Assembly (NCBI GenBank): GCA_018340375.1
Contig: JAFFJZ010000006.1
Span: 12,666,001 to 12,730,000, forward strand
Source: Gonatopus flavifemur
Lineage: Eukaryota > Arthropoda > Insecta > Hymenoptera > Dryinidae
DNA: 64,000 bases
Direction of reading: 5' to 3'
The notes beneath the pieces are model-generated. The model ran no database searches, was not told the DNA's origin, and worked only from the letters and a program-made list of their open reading frames with translations. Made by a program: the position numbers and the translations under genes. Position 1 is the first letter of the stretch. The number at the start of each line of letters is the position of its first letter. Below, piece by piece: positions 11,056 through 22,258 of the stretch.

Positions 11056-11246
11056 ATATGGAGGAAAAGGAAATTCGCTGTGGCAGCGAACTCTAATGTT
11101 GCTGGGTCTGTCAAACTTGTTGGCTACGACAGCAATTTTTAGTTGTGCTAGCGGATAATGTTTTCTCCTCCAGCAAATTTGGATTTGGAGAATTCAACAT
11201 ATTTGCTGCCATCGTTAAAAATTCGCTGTCACAGCGAGAACACGAC
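11056..11246. mobile_element. Family A copy A4 (shortened)
   Basis: ATGGAGGAAAAGGAAATTCG, CTGTGGCAGCGAACTC, GGCTACGACAGCAATTTTTAG, CTCCAGCAAATTTGG and AATTCGCTGTCACAGCGAG keep the A order and inverted symmetry, but the arms are abbreviated. The termini are worn, and I cannot define the target duplication. Confidence 0.7.
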
Positions 11247-11249
11247 TAG

Positions 11250-12500
11250 AAAAAATACAGGGGCCATTATCATGATCGGATCATGACAGTCCGATGTAGT
11301 AGTCAGGCAAGAATGATCAGTACCTCGTGAGTTAACCTGATCAGAAAAGGTATTAGATTAGGTAAAGTTAGGAATCATGTCAGCCACATTCTACTATCAG
11401 GTCTTGATAACGCAGCTTGATCGGGACTTGATCATTCATGAATATGTATGAAATTGATTTTTAGCACCATCTGGCGGGAGACTTGCATCAATAAAGTGTG
11501 AAATTCGGCGTATGTCTTGTACAAATCATGATTCCGATTCTGTATTAAGACTGAGAATTATAAATTTTCATGCTAGTGAGTATTTTTGTCATTCAATTTA
11601 CACATGTCAATAACTGTGTAAATTTTGAATTTCATGATTTATGACCATGGGGAGACAATACTGATTTATGCGTGTTGATATCTGTACATTAGGGGTGTGA
11701 ATATCAGTGAGTATTTCCCTCCCAGTTTAGATCTAGTTCAACCAATCTCCCGTCAGGTGGAGATGTAAACCGGTCATAATTCTCTAAGTGGATGTCAGTA
11801 CACCAACTGAGCGCACTAATAAAAATTTATCAAAATATACATTTCATTGGAATATACAGGTTAGTTACACTCCGTGGCAAAATAGGTGTTTCAGATCAGG
11901 CATATATGAAAGAGCCCAACATGATCCTGGTCCAACATTACCTGATGTTAGTTTACCATATACGAAGAAAATCCTATTTTATATTCTCAGATATCTTTTG
12001 AATTTTTCAGATTTCTCTCAGCAATGAGGACGATGAGGCATCGATTTTCATAACTCAACCATATAGGGGCCTGATAAGGATTGGATTCTCTAATACTACA
12101 TAAATCTGTTGTAAAATGAGTATTTCACGACAGGGACATACGGGAGGGCCCGACGTGGCCCTGATTATATTACCTGGTGTCACTTGATTATATGTGGAGA
12201 AATCTATACCTAAGGCAAATCTATTAGGCCCCGGTTCAATATCCTTGTCACGGTCTGCGTCGGAAAATCAATATTCCATGTGGGGATGACATATCAGATC
12301 CCGGTGAGGGGCGGATCTTCTTACCTGGTTCCACATATCTTTATGTGAAACCACGTCTACTCAAAGCACATACATGAGGGGTTGGTCAAAAACTGATATC
12401 ATGACCTGAAGGGGACTCTAATTAGCACAACATGAAAGGCATTCTCATCCGATCCTGACCTGGTCATGATATCAGGCATGCCTTAATAAGGTTTACCTTC
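11250..12500. repeat. GATC/TCAGG-rich palindromic repeat region
   Basis: Words such as ATCATGATCGGATCATGA, TGATCAG, ATCAGGTC and TGATATCAGGCATGCC recur in both orientations from about 11262 to 12480, suggesting one or more decayed foldback elements. Within it, CACCATCTGGCGGGAGA (about 11465) and its inverted partner TCTCCCGTCAGGTGG (about 11746) could bound a nested insert. Related TCAGG-rich sequence lies at 52260-52900. Boundaries are uncertain. Confidence 0.45.
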
Positions 12501-12740
12501 AAGATTGCCCTCATGATTGATCGGACAAATTTCTACTCGGGAAATTGGACGCTCCGGCAAAAGGTACTCAGTAGAATCAGAATTTCTGTTCTCCGTGGAT
12601 CCTTCTAAATGCATGACATGGGATTTTATATTGAACTCAAGGACGAATGTTGAAAAGTATGATTGCATCAGCTTTAAAAAAAATAGTCTTCTCAAATTCA
12701 TCTCAACCATCAGCCCTAAGGAAGAAGGTTTCGTTGAGTA

Positions 12741-13097
12741 CCCGGGAAAAAATGATCAGATCTGACCAGATCTAAATTTTGGTCAGATCTAAACAGATCT
12801 ATTAAGATCTGAAAAACTGCGATTTTGGCTTGTGTTTGTCACAATATATGTGCAAAATCAAATTCATATACAGACAGATATCACAAAATTTCTGACAATT
12901 GAACCACCAATTGCTCATTAAGATTTAATCTCATATTCAATTCAGATCTAACGAGATCTACTCAGATCTAACCAGATGTGCCAAGATCTGATCAGATCTA
13001 CTGAGATCTGAACAGATCTAATCTGATCTTTTGAACCAGATCTGACCAAAAATCAGATCTATTTAGATCTGAACAGATCTAATGATTTTTTCCTGGG
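12741..13097. mobile_element. CCC-type foldback element W, crowded with AGATCT
   Basis: It starts CCCGGGAAAAAATGATCAG and ends CTAATGATTTTTTCCTGGG (inverted, CCCAGGAAAAAATCATTAG). TA flanks both sides (12739-12740, 13098-13099). I count sixteen AGATCT hexamers in 357 bp, joined by one to five bases (for example CAGATCTAAACAGATCTA), in two clusters around a plain centre (about 12800-12945). The hexamer is itself palindromic, so the arms are symmetric in sequence and in repeat spacing. Confidence 0.85.
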
Positions 13098-13114
13098 TAT
13101 TGAGGGCATCCCGT

Positions 13115-13300
13115 AGACTCCAGAGTTACTGGATCTCTCTACCCAAAATACTTGGAAAGAACTGAATGAGATAGGATGAAACAACCAGCCAGATCTTCTA
13201 TTTGTATGGAACAAGGTCTGACTGGTTGTTTTATTCCATTTCATTCAGTCCTCTTCAAGGATTTTGGGTAGAGAGATCTAGTAACTCTAGGATCTATTGA
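13115..13300. repeat. Inverted repeat next to W
   Basis: AGAGTTACTGGATCTCTCTA at about 13119 is matched inverted by TAGAGAGATCTAGTAACTCT near 13270-13289. The arms also share CCCAAAATACTTGGA / CAAGGATTTTGGG and GAATGAGATAGGATGAAACA / TTTATTCCATTTCATTC. The loop is about 20 bp. It is probably another small foldback element. Confidence 0.7.
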
Positions 13301-13520
13301 ATGCTCTTGAACAGCTCGGAAATACTAGGTATCGGCCAAAATGAAAACTTGATTGGTTCGACTGAATTTTATTTGTGATTTTTATCCATGTCAAACAAAA
13401 TTTAATTGCAACGGTTGAATTTCAGTTACCACAACAAGGTGTCTTTCTCTCAGATACAGATCTCTTTTGTATACTCTGTCGACATTTGGAAATATGTTTC
13501 TTCACTTTCTGGAATTTTTA

Positions 13521-13748
13521 GAATGAGATCTCACTCTTCAGCCAGACAAAAGTGAGCTTGTTGAAATTTCGAATTCAATTTCCACTCTTGTGGAGTGATA
13601 GTCTGAGGTTTGAGGTTAGAAACTGACGGTCACTTCAATTCTACAATTGAATTTTCCATGCTAAAAGAGTGGGGATTCACTCGAAACGGGTGAAAATTCC
13701 ACTCGAAGCCGGTGGGCTCACTTTTGAGACTCGGTGAAGAGGATTTCA
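13521..13748 (+). repeat. Interspersed repeat D, copy 1
   Basis: The order CACTCTTCAGCCAGACAAAAG, GTGAGCTTGTTGAAATTT, TCCACTCTTGTGGAGTGATA, TGAGGTTTGAGGTTAGAAAC, CACTCGAAGCCGGTGGGCTC, TTTTGAGACTCGGTGAAG is repeated in the same order and strand at about 59858-60085. ACTC/GAGT words in both orientations suggest partial inverted structure. Confidence 0.75.
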
Positions 13749-13849
13749 TCAACCGTGTAGTGATTCAAGTAACAATTGTAACTTAAAATTGTAAAATAAA
13801 AACAGCGATGCATATTATATTCTCCAACGCATCAAGTCCCGCTTATGCG

Positions 13850-14025
13850 ACTGCAGAAAATTTTGTGCTACCATAGCAATCATTTTAGCTATGATAGCCA
13901 TTTTTTTCAGCTGTCGCAGCAACAAAAGTTTGCTCATTCAGCACATTTTGGTATCAAATATAGAATAGGAAAAAAATCTGGCTAGAGAAGTCAACATAGC
14001 AAAGAGATTGCTGTCCTGGGGGCGA
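13850..14025. mobile_element. Family A copy A5 (fragment)
   Basis: GCTACCATAGCAATCATTTTAG, GCTGTCGCAGCAACAAAAG, TTTGCTCATTCAGCACATTTTGG and CTAGAGAAGTC follow the A order around its centre. Both termini are missing or decayed. Confidence 0.6.
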
Positions 14026-16974
14026 AGAGAGCACTCCATTTTGAGAACAAAAATTGAAATATTTCTGTTTGGTAAAGAACAAAAGATTGTAAATCGACTT
14101 TCATTCATTCGTTATTCATTTCCGACATAATTCGCGTTACATTTTTCTTAACGTTGATTCTTTGTACCGTCTTCGGAGTGAGAACCGTTTTAAGCATTAA
14201 GTTGTTGATTGACTTGTTGACTGAGAGAAGTGGCTCTCCGGATCAGAACCAATTAAGTCAATACGGACAATAGCTCGATAAGTAGATAATAATGCATAAT
14301 ATAATAAGAGAGTTACATACGTCTATATAGATTCTGTAGTACTCGGTGATGCGTAGTGTTGAGGAGCACGCGCCACCCTCCAAGTAAAATCACTACCGGG
14401 TTGATCAACCTCGTCGACAACAGCGGGTACCAGTTTCATAATGCAAGTTGTGTACAATACTCTGTTTCTTTAATTTTATCGTCACCGAGCGTCATTTGCC
14501 AACAGCGACATTGTTAAATTCATGTAAGAGTAATTCAAACGATTTTGATATTGCCCTTATGAATCGTAATGGTGATTTCTATTGAAGGTTCAATTGCTCC
14601 GCTAGCGTGATGCTACGATTAGGTTACGACACAATACACCTCTCAACAGTCAAATCTTTCTGTATATTTTAACAATCTGACTCATTACAATGGTGAGAAC
14701 AATTGTATATACCGCATAGAAATATGGTCCAGACTCGTGTGATACTTGAATGAAATCCTTATTATTATTTCTTCAATTCAATGAATCATTTTGGTCTAGT
14801 CAGATACAAACGAGGAGTATCCTCCCGACGTCCTTGTAATTCACTCAGTTTGTTTTTTGACGCTCTGTCACAGACGAGTGGTCCAAAGCGTGGAAAACAA
14901 ATATCTGAATGTTAACCATCGGTTCAAAATCTCATGGGATTGTTGATCGATGATTGACATCTATGCGGTGGACTCATTATCGAGGGAAAATAAACTGCAC
15001 ACAATGCTTCGAGTGGTTCGTTCTCATTGTCAGCTGTGCAGCTATACGCTGAATCAATTGAAAAGACATTGTTTTTATCGATTTTTCAAGAATAGCTTGT
15101 AATTGAAGAATTCATTTGTCGAAATGTATTGTTTCGATTTTCAGAGCGAAAATTTTTATTCAAAATTACTCTCAAAAATTCTTTTGGCTTGAAGTTCGAA
15201 GCGCACTGTACGAAAATTACAACGCTTCTGGGGGAGGGGCTTTGGATATCCAGACAAACTTCAAACCTGCCTTTTCGGTGCTCATTTCCGGGTAAAACAG
15301 GGCTGTTTTTGGCTGCATCTCGAAATAAGCTGATATTCAGAATGAGAGTGAGTTTGAATTCCCACCGTGTAAGAAAATCAACAGTTCGAATCCTTCCGAC
15401 GTATCGTAACTTTTGAAACAAGCGAATGATTCCTCATTTCATTGAAAATCAAAGTAAATCAGAACTTGGCAACTACCCCACGCATTTCTTTCGAATCGAC
15501 GATAGTTGAAACACCCAGCACTTTTCGAAATAACTCGAGTTCCTTGAAAAATCCTTATCATGAGAGGGCGTACTTGATGTGGAATTTCTGAGACCACCGT
15601 TGAGAGTCACATCGCCGTGTAAATCGGCGAAGAGGAAGATAACGCGTAGTGAATGAGGAAAAGTAGAAGGGCAGAATTGAACTAACGGAGGGGTGCATTG
15701 TGTGCATCAAGAAGACTACGACGACGAGACCGAAGACAAAAGCACAGAGTTTTTTCTTTCTCTCGTGTCGAACGAACGTTGAATATATCTTTTTCTATTC
15801 CAAGCCCCAATAGAGACCTTAATTTGCATGAGCGCCCTGCTTGAGATAAATGCACCGCGCAATAAAAGTCCGTAAATCCTCGAGTCATCAGGAGCCAAGT
15901 CGAAACGCAGAACACACTCATACACAAACACATACACACACGCGTACAGGAAAGAAAAGAAGAGAAGTGACAAGATACTCGGAAGAAATGGTAAAACAGA
16001 ACGAGTCGGGAGAGTGATAACCGAGGATGAGATAGCACCTCTCTTGTAGACTGTTATTCAAATCAGGCAAATAAACCTCGAACGTCCGACAGCGTTGAGG
16101 AACAATTCCTAAGCCAGTATCCGATGGTAGCAACCATGAATAAGGCTGATTGAGTTACACAAACGTGATATCGACCCAATGATATACATCAAATTCTTTT
16201 TCTGCCTTCGAGAAATCTTCAAAATTTCCCTGTTTCTTTTCTTATTATGACGTTTGAACCTCCAAAGATCTATCAATTCCATCAATATCCAGGCGTTGGC
16301 CCAGATATTTCTTCATATTCGATAAGAATTTCTTCCACGGCGAACGAATAATGTATGCGCGAAGGGAAAATATCTCTATTGAAAATAAGCACACAACATC
16401 TCCAAGTAGTCATGTGCGGGAATGGGTCGGACACATTTATATCTCACCTATCATTCCGAAACGATCCCTGCTCCACTTTCATAGAATACGAATACAAGAA
16501 TACGCGAGTAGCTTATCTAAAGTGATTCAAGGGTACATAAAATTCGAGAAAATTCATTCCCGATTGTGCATAGAGAATATATTTCATACGTTTCCACTCC
16601 CTTCGGTTGATTCGATTCTTGGAATTCGATTCATTATCGTTAATTGTTTTGGACAGCATGATTCCTCCTTCCTTTTCATTACCGGAGGGCAATACGTCAT
16701 TCGATTGATTTCACATCAAAATGACATGAACGATACGATATAATGTCAATGTGGTTTGTTCCATGACATATTTTAACAGCTGGTCCTATCAACTTGAAAT
16801 GTCATTCGATTCGCAATACCATATCATCAATGACGATTCATATGAAACATCTCATTTTCTAACCATGAATAACGCATGCGAAAGGTGTTCTCGTGCAGTC
16901 GGCCAGGCAAATGACATCTGGACTGACTTGTTACATTTAGAAGTAGAATTATCCGACGAACACGGGAAGATAAT
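14026..16974. other. Gene-free stretch
   Basis: I see no recognised gene or repeat. Two neighbouring frames (16351-16743, 130 codons; 16751-17137, 128 codons) are the longest, but their products show no known motif and the second runs into transposon E3. Frames at 15086-15421 and 15129-15416 overlap on opposite strands. This is single-copy-looking sequence within the window and could be intronic or intergenic. Confidence 0.5.
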
Positions 16975-17110
16975 CACAGGGAGAACAATGGTTTCTCATT
17001 ATAGCTTTTACCATAGAAATTTCTTGTCATTGCAAAAATATTCACTCCAGCAGCTCGGACATCAGTTCCAGCAACAAATTTTTTCATGTACCAGTTTGTT
17101 ATGCCAGCTT
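16975..17110. mobile_element. Foldback element E, copy E3 (one arm)
   Basis: CACAGGGAGAACAATGGTTT, CCATAGAAATTTCTTGTC, CAAAAATATTCACTCCAGC and GTTTGTTATGCCAGC follow E2 closely in the same orientation. Its right end runs directly into A6. Confidence 0.65.
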
Positions 17111-17152
17111 TATGGAGAGAACAAAAATTTCCTGTGACAGCGAAATCACGAT

Positions 17153-17306
17153 CATTGAGGGAAAGAAGTCATTGAGACAAAAAAATATTGCATCCAATGG
17201 TATCTATAAAACATTTTTTTAGATTAATGAAATTTTTTATTTTCCAATTGATGAAACACTTCATGCGATGAAGAAATAATATTTCATTGACTTTTTTCCC
17301 TCAGTG
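17153..17306. mobile_element. Foldback element BB2, inserted in A6
   Basis: The left end CATTGAGGGAAAGAAGTCA and the right end TGACTTTTTTCCCTCAGTG are inverted. It contains TTGAGACAAAAAAATATTGC, shared with BB1. The flanks (AT, TA) do not form a clean duplication. Confidence 0.68.
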
Positions 17307-17533
17307 TACGACAGCGACTTTTCAACTATGGCAGTGAAAGATCCAGACTTCTCCAGCAAAATTTGTTTGCTTTTTTTTTATACATAATACGGAAATTTGC
17401 TGAAGAAGCAAACATTTTTCGCTGCCACAGCTAAAATATCACCATCGTAGTTAACAGGATTATTGCGATAGCAAATAGTTTGCTGCTCCAGCAAAATAAG
17501 ATTTCGCTGTCACAGCGAATTTCTGTTTCCTCC

Positions 17534-18961
17534 CCCAAGCGATTTTGAGGCTACCAAAAAGTTACCAAAAAATTTCGGTACGTTTGTGACTTTTTCTTAC
17601 CACAAAATAAACAACAACCGCATCTTCAGTGCTACTCATCAGTCACGATTCGGTATCTTTTTGGAACAAAACCATTTGTTTACCAGATCACAGAAATGGT
17701 GTTTTTGGTCATTTCTTGGTTGCTTCGTGGTTAAGAACCGAAAATTTACCGAATGTTGAGAATCCTGCATTGGTTGCAATTTGGTCCCGTTTTGGAAAAA
17801 AGGCCTAAGACTACCGCGAATAGGTTGAACCAAATTGGTCAGTTTTTGGTCAATTTTCGGTTTGAAACCATAAAATTACCGAATATTCAGTGTGACTCAT
17901 CGGTCACGATTCGGTACCTTCTTGGAACCAAACCACTTTTTTTAACAGATTACAGAAATGGTCTGCTTGGTCATTTCTTGGTTGCTTCGGGGTCAAAAAC
18001 CGAAGATTTACCGAATGTTGAGAATCCTGCATTGGTTACAATGTGGTTCCTTTTTGGGAAAAAACGCCTGAAATCACCGCGAATAGGAGGGACCAAATTG
18101 GTCAGTTTTAGGTAAATTTCCGGTATACAACCATGAAATTACCGAATATTCAGTGCTACTCATCGGTCACGATTCGGTACCTTTTTGGAACAAAACCACT
18201 TTTTTTACCAGATCACAGGAATGGTCTTCTCGGTCATTTCTTGGTTGCTTCGTGGTTATAAACCAGAAAGTAACCAAAAACCGACCAATTTGATTCCTCC
18301 TATCTGCGGTATTTTAAAGCTGTTTTTCGAAAAAGGAACCAAATTTTTACCAATTAGTAGCACTGTAGCTTTGGTGATTCTATGTTTGTGAACCGGAAAT
18401 TTTCCAAAAACTCACCAATTATGTTCCTTTCATTCGCGGTCATTACAGGATACTCTTTCCAAAAAGGAACCAAATTGTTACCAATGAGTAGCACTGAAGA
18501 TTCGGTAATTTTATGGTGATGAATTGGAAATGAACCAAAAACTGACCAATTTGGTTCCTCCCATCAGCGGTATTTTCAAGATGTTTTTCCAAAAAGGAAC
18601 CACATTGTTACCAATCAGTAGCACTGAAGATTCGCTGGTTTCATGGTGATGAACTCGAAATTATCCAAAAACTTACCAATTTTGTTCCTTCTATTTGCGA
18701 TAATGTCAGGCATATTTTTTCCAAAAAGGAACCGAATTGTACATCCTGTTGATTCCGTCATTCTTCACCAAAATCTGTCCAAAACTTCTCCCATCAAAAT
18801 ACCGGTCGTGTAGTAATTTGTTGGTAATTATGTGGTACAAAAAAGTCACAAATGGTACGACGATTTGACCACAATATAACCAATTTCCAACCACAATATT
18901 ACCAAACCACAAAATTACCAATTTCTCACCAAAAATTTCGGTAAAATCGAAATCACTAGGG
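17534..18961. mobile_element. CCC-type element CC built of inverted tandem arrays
   Basis: Terminal words are CCCAAGCGATTTTGAGG and, inverted, CCCTAGTGATTTCGATTT. CC flanks both sides (17532-17533, 18962-18963), and joining the flanks restores the A terminus TCCTCCGTG. Inside, the left half repeats a unit beginning CTACTCATC.GTCACGATTCGG at 17631, 17892 and 18155 (spacing 261 and 263 bp). The right half repeats ACCAAT.AGTAGCACTG at 18349, 18480 and 18610 (spacing 131 and 130 bp) in the opposite orientation. The left period is twice the right. GGAACC, ACCAAA and CCAAAAA words dominate. Confidence 0.82.
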
Positions 18962-18966
18962 CCGTG

Positions 18967-20346
18967 AGCAATACTTCTTCGTGCAGGGCTGTAAAGTAAT
19001 ATAACACTGTAAGAACTGAAGGCATGTTCTACAGTTGTACTTCTTTTTCAGGAAGAAAATTATTATCGGACATTTCAAACATTTTTAACAAGTCTCATTG
19101 ATATGCGAAATATAATATTCCAGCCGATTGACAGTCAGTGGAAGGTGAATCGAGGTGTTATAAATAGAATAGCCAATATTTTTGCTACTACAGCAGAAGA
19201 AGATTGCTGTTATCCAAAAGATGTCTCCTGCAACCCTTTTGGACAGGTTTCAGGGCTTGTACTTAGCGTGTCCTCTGACAAGCAAGATATATAGAATATA
19301 TCGTGAGGGTAGATACGATCAACCGCCGATAGAATTCTTGTCATCTCTCCAAATTGGATATAACCAGGTAATACAGCGAATATCTGTTCAATCGTTGGAT
19401 AACAGAACGATAATTGCATATCAAGATACAATGAACATGGAAAAAAAATTCTCTTTATCACATTGTATTTCACCTGATTACGTGCTTTTTAGATTCCATA
19501 TATCATGGTAATTTGTCTGTAACGTCAATGTTCTTCTTCGTGATAAGCATAAAATTGGTTTTGTCTGAAGATTCGATCTCGTGGCACGCAGTGCACCGTA
19601 TTCGTGAATGGACAATTCTTCATATTGTGTATTAGAAGAGTATGTATAATCCATGTGTGTTATACCGGTAAACTTTCATCAATTTTCTATACTTTTACGA
19701 AATCCACAAGCCGAAGTATATCCGATGAGCCATCTGTTTAGATTGTACTTGATATCGAGCTTCGTACGGCTTACCTGCTATCATCTCTCCCTCCCTAACT
19801 TTAATCCTCTCCTCATTTTCTAGCATTCCGAGTGAACCTGAATGAGCCCTGAATGATTGCTCGCGCATGATAATATTGCGTGTGTTCTCGAAACAAAAGA
19901 GGAATTAGTGTGTGTTTTGTTCGTTGCTCACGCAACGCTCTCTCAAATGCATTTCTTTGTACATAATCCACCTATTATATCGAATTTTTATTGTTCTCAA
20001 TTTGGTCAGTCATTCCATTATTTATTGTTCCATTCCAGACCCTCGAATCTTCTTTCCTTCCTATGAACGGAATACGGTGGTTGAGTGGGAACGAATCATT
20101 TGATGAGTATTGTTAATTGCCGCTTATCTCGTGCGAATGGTTGGGAATTTTCATCAAATTTTCTAGTCGATAGCGTATCTCTGTTTTGTATCGCATCGTT
20201 GCACTTGTACAACAATAAATCGTGTTTTCTGAAGGGTTCATTTGAGCTGGCAGAAACGCTTCGGAGGGAAATTAGATGATTGGAGAATTTAGTCGAACCA
20301 AATCATTTTCATTTGTCATAGCTGAATTTTTCGTTCCCATTGAAAG
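18967..20346. other. Gene-free stretch
   Basis: No recognised gene or complete repeat. The 109-codon frame at 19182 overlaps an 87-codon frame on the other strand and has no known motif. A short A-like fragment (GCTACTACAGCAG) lies near 19184. Confidence 0.5.
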
Positions 20347-20915
20347 CATAGGGAGAACAAAAATTCGCTGGGACAGCGCAATCTAATTTTGCTGGGGTGG
20401 CAAATTTCTTGATGTGACGGCGATTTATTTCTCATTATAGTAATCTTCTTAGCTGCGGTAGTGAAAGAATCTTCATTCCTGCAGAAAAATTTGTTTGCTA
20501 TTCTACACTGAGAGAAATAATTACTAATACCAAGAAAATATATTGTTGATGATAGTAATTACTTCCCTCTGTGTATTAATATTACCAAGATTCACTGGAG
20601 GAGCATACATTTGTTGCTGCTACAGCTAAAAAAATGCTGTCGTAGCTAAAAAGACTGCTGTGATCACAAATATTTTGGTGTAACTCCAAGGTAGATGGAT
20701 TTGAGTTTTCTTTTAGAATGATTATTAAATGATCGAATCGAAGCGGACTGTAGTTTTGGAGTGCGGAGTGAAGCGGGAAGGGCAAGTATATCGAAATGTA
20801 GATTGTAATCGAAAAGCCATCTGTTTAAAAATAATATATTTAGTGTCATACCAAAAAATTTGCTGACCCAGCAAAATTAGATTTCGTTGTCACAGCAACT
20901 TTCTTTTTTTCCGTA
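20347..20915. mobile_element. Family A copy A7, split by two inserts
   Basis: CATAGGGAGAACAAAAATTCG, CTGGGACAGCGCAATCTAAT, TTAGCTGCGGTAGTG, AAAATTTGTTTGCTATTCTA, then a 68-bp insert, ATTACCAAGATTCACTGGAG, GCTGCTACAGCTAAAAAAATG, a second foreign segment at about 20672-20850 and finally AGATTTCGTTGTCACAGC and TTTTTTTCCGTA. A order is kept throughout. Confidence 0.78.
20506..20573. mobile_element. 68-bp foldback element in A7
   Basis: CACTGAGAGAAATAATTACT at the left and AGTAATTACTTCCCTCTGTG at the right are inverted. TA occurs on both sides (20504-20505, 20574-20575). Other A copies read TTCTATATAATACC at this place, which confirms the insertion and its duplication. Confidence 0.87.
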
Positions 20916-21681
20916 AAATGTTTTATTGATATTTTGGACGATTGGACATTTTCTTCACGACAGCAAAAATTCAACTATGGGACAACTAAATTTCAGTTAT
21001 AGCACACTGATGCGGAGAAACTATGGAGGGTACTCGGATCTGCGTGAAACTCATGATTCGAGTTCAATTTTCGGGGGTTTGATTCGAAAAAATAAGCCTA
21101 AAATACAATTGTTTATTTTCGTCTGGAGAATACACTGCTAAATTCTGGTTTGCGAATCATAATCCATCCCCTGTATAAGATTCATTATTGAAGATTGCAG
21201 ACTATTATATATTATACACATACTTCATGTAAAAGCATCGTGTAAAACATGTTATCTGGATTCATGATATGAATTCAATGTTTATACGAAGTTTTTAGCT
21301 ATTACGTGTAACGTTGAATCGTTGATGATACGCTTTTTTACCATTCCGTTATGATATTCATGATCAGTGGATGATGATAATCCATTTGAGGGTCTGATAT
21401 GTAAGTTTGAACATAATAATACCAGTCCATCCTCCCTCAAACCAGTATTTGATTGTTAGTAAAATTGATGTTCTCTTGTTAGAATGTATGATCAACTTCT
21501 GTTGGATTTTCTTTATATGCTCAATTCCACAAGACCGAATCAAAATGTTTTCGTAGTTGTGGGAGCAGCTGGGACATTCCTTGACGTGGAAGATCAAAGA
21601 ATCAATTCACTGTGGTAGCCGAAGAATAGCTTTCGCATGTAATTTTTTCGTATCCAAATATTGACGGATTACTTTCATCCG

Positions 21682-21937
21682 CACGGAGGAAAACCGTTTG
21701 TTGATGCAGTGACTCAAGGTTTTATATACAGAATGATAAAACTTTTTGCTAACCTAGGTAAAAATTTGCTATCACAGCTGACTGGGTTGCTGGGACAGCA
21801 ACACGATTAACTAAAAGACAGCAGATTTTCCGCTGGACTAGCAACATTTGTAGAGGAGTCAACATTTTTTGCTGTCACAGCAATACATGTGTTGCTATAA
21901 CAAAGGGTATTCAGCAATATCAGGTTTCGCTGTCATA
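21682..21937. mobile_element. Family A-like copy A8, truncated by J
   Basis: It starts CACGGAGGAAAACCGTTTG and keeps CTAACCTAGGTAAAAATTTGC, TATCACAGCTGACTGGGTTGC, GAGGAGTCAACATTTTTTGC and GGTTTCGCTGTCATA in a rearranged A-like order. It stops where J begins at 21938, and the expected A terminus does not resume after J. Confidence 0.6.
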
Positions 21938-21950
21938 CACGGAAAGACGG

Positions 21951-22258
21951 CACGGAGAAAAAAGTATTGCTGCACTGAGAAAAATAAAATGTACTTTTTG
22001 GCTCCGTACAAACTTTTTGGCAAATGAAACATTACAGTTTTCTCTGTTTTATTTGCCAAAAAGTTTGTACGGAGCCAAAAAGTACATTTTATTTCTCTTA
22101 GTGTAGCATAACAAGTAGGTTTGTTACTATAGCGCTATATGGCTGACATAAACAAATTTGTTAACAGAACTAACTTCTCAGCTGCTGCAGTAAATATTTT
22201 TGCAAGGACGACAAATTTCTTCGTAAGCGCTACAGTGGCAAACCATTTTTTCTCTGTG
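21951..22258. mobile_element. Foldback element E, copy E1, inserted in J
   Basis: CACGGAGAAAAAAGTATTGC at the left and ACCATTTTTTCTCTGTG at the right are its ends. J's other arm gives the empty site GGACCGGGTC, so the target duplication is CG (right copy intact, left copy now GG). A 131-bp element interrupts it at 21973. Confidence 0.85.
21973..22103. mobile_element. 131-bp near-perfect hairpin element in E1
   Basis: The arms (about 21973-22030 and 22046-22103) match over about 58 bp with roughly three mismatches. The shared core contains TGTACTTTTTGGCTCCGTAC, with a loop of about 15 bp. The ends are CACTGAG and CTTAGTG. E2 shows the empty site ATTGCTGGCATAAC; the flanks here are TG and TA, so the target was probably TA. 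The close arm match suggests youth. Confidence 0.9.

Larger units (their letters stand above)
17111..18966. mobile_element. Family A copy A6, split by BB2 and CC
   Basis: The left arm starts TATGGAGAGAACAAAAATTTC at 17111. BB2 interrupts at 17153. The body continues TACGACAGCGACTTTTC, CTCCAGCAAAATTTG, GGAAATTTGCTGAAGAAGC, GCCACAGCTAAAATATC, GATTTCGCTGTCACAGCG and TTTCTGTTTCCTCC, is then interrupted by CC, and finishes with CCGTG at 18962-18966. Its terminal CTCCGTG has therefore been split by CC. Confidence 0.8.

Noticed and set aside
16351..17137. Two adjacent frames of 130 and 128 codons
   Set aside because: No motif, and the second continues into E3, a non-coding transposon, so both look like chance frames.
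17631..18640. CRISPR-like or satellite array
   Set aside because: Units are about 262 and 131 bp, partly inverted and bounded by transposon ends; no short repeat-spacer structure, and the genome is eukaryotic.
20506..20573. Tc1/mariner origin inferred from TA flanks
   Set aside because: Relatives with the same terminal motif duplicate TG, TT, CA or CG, so TA here is one of several dinucleotides and not diagnostic.
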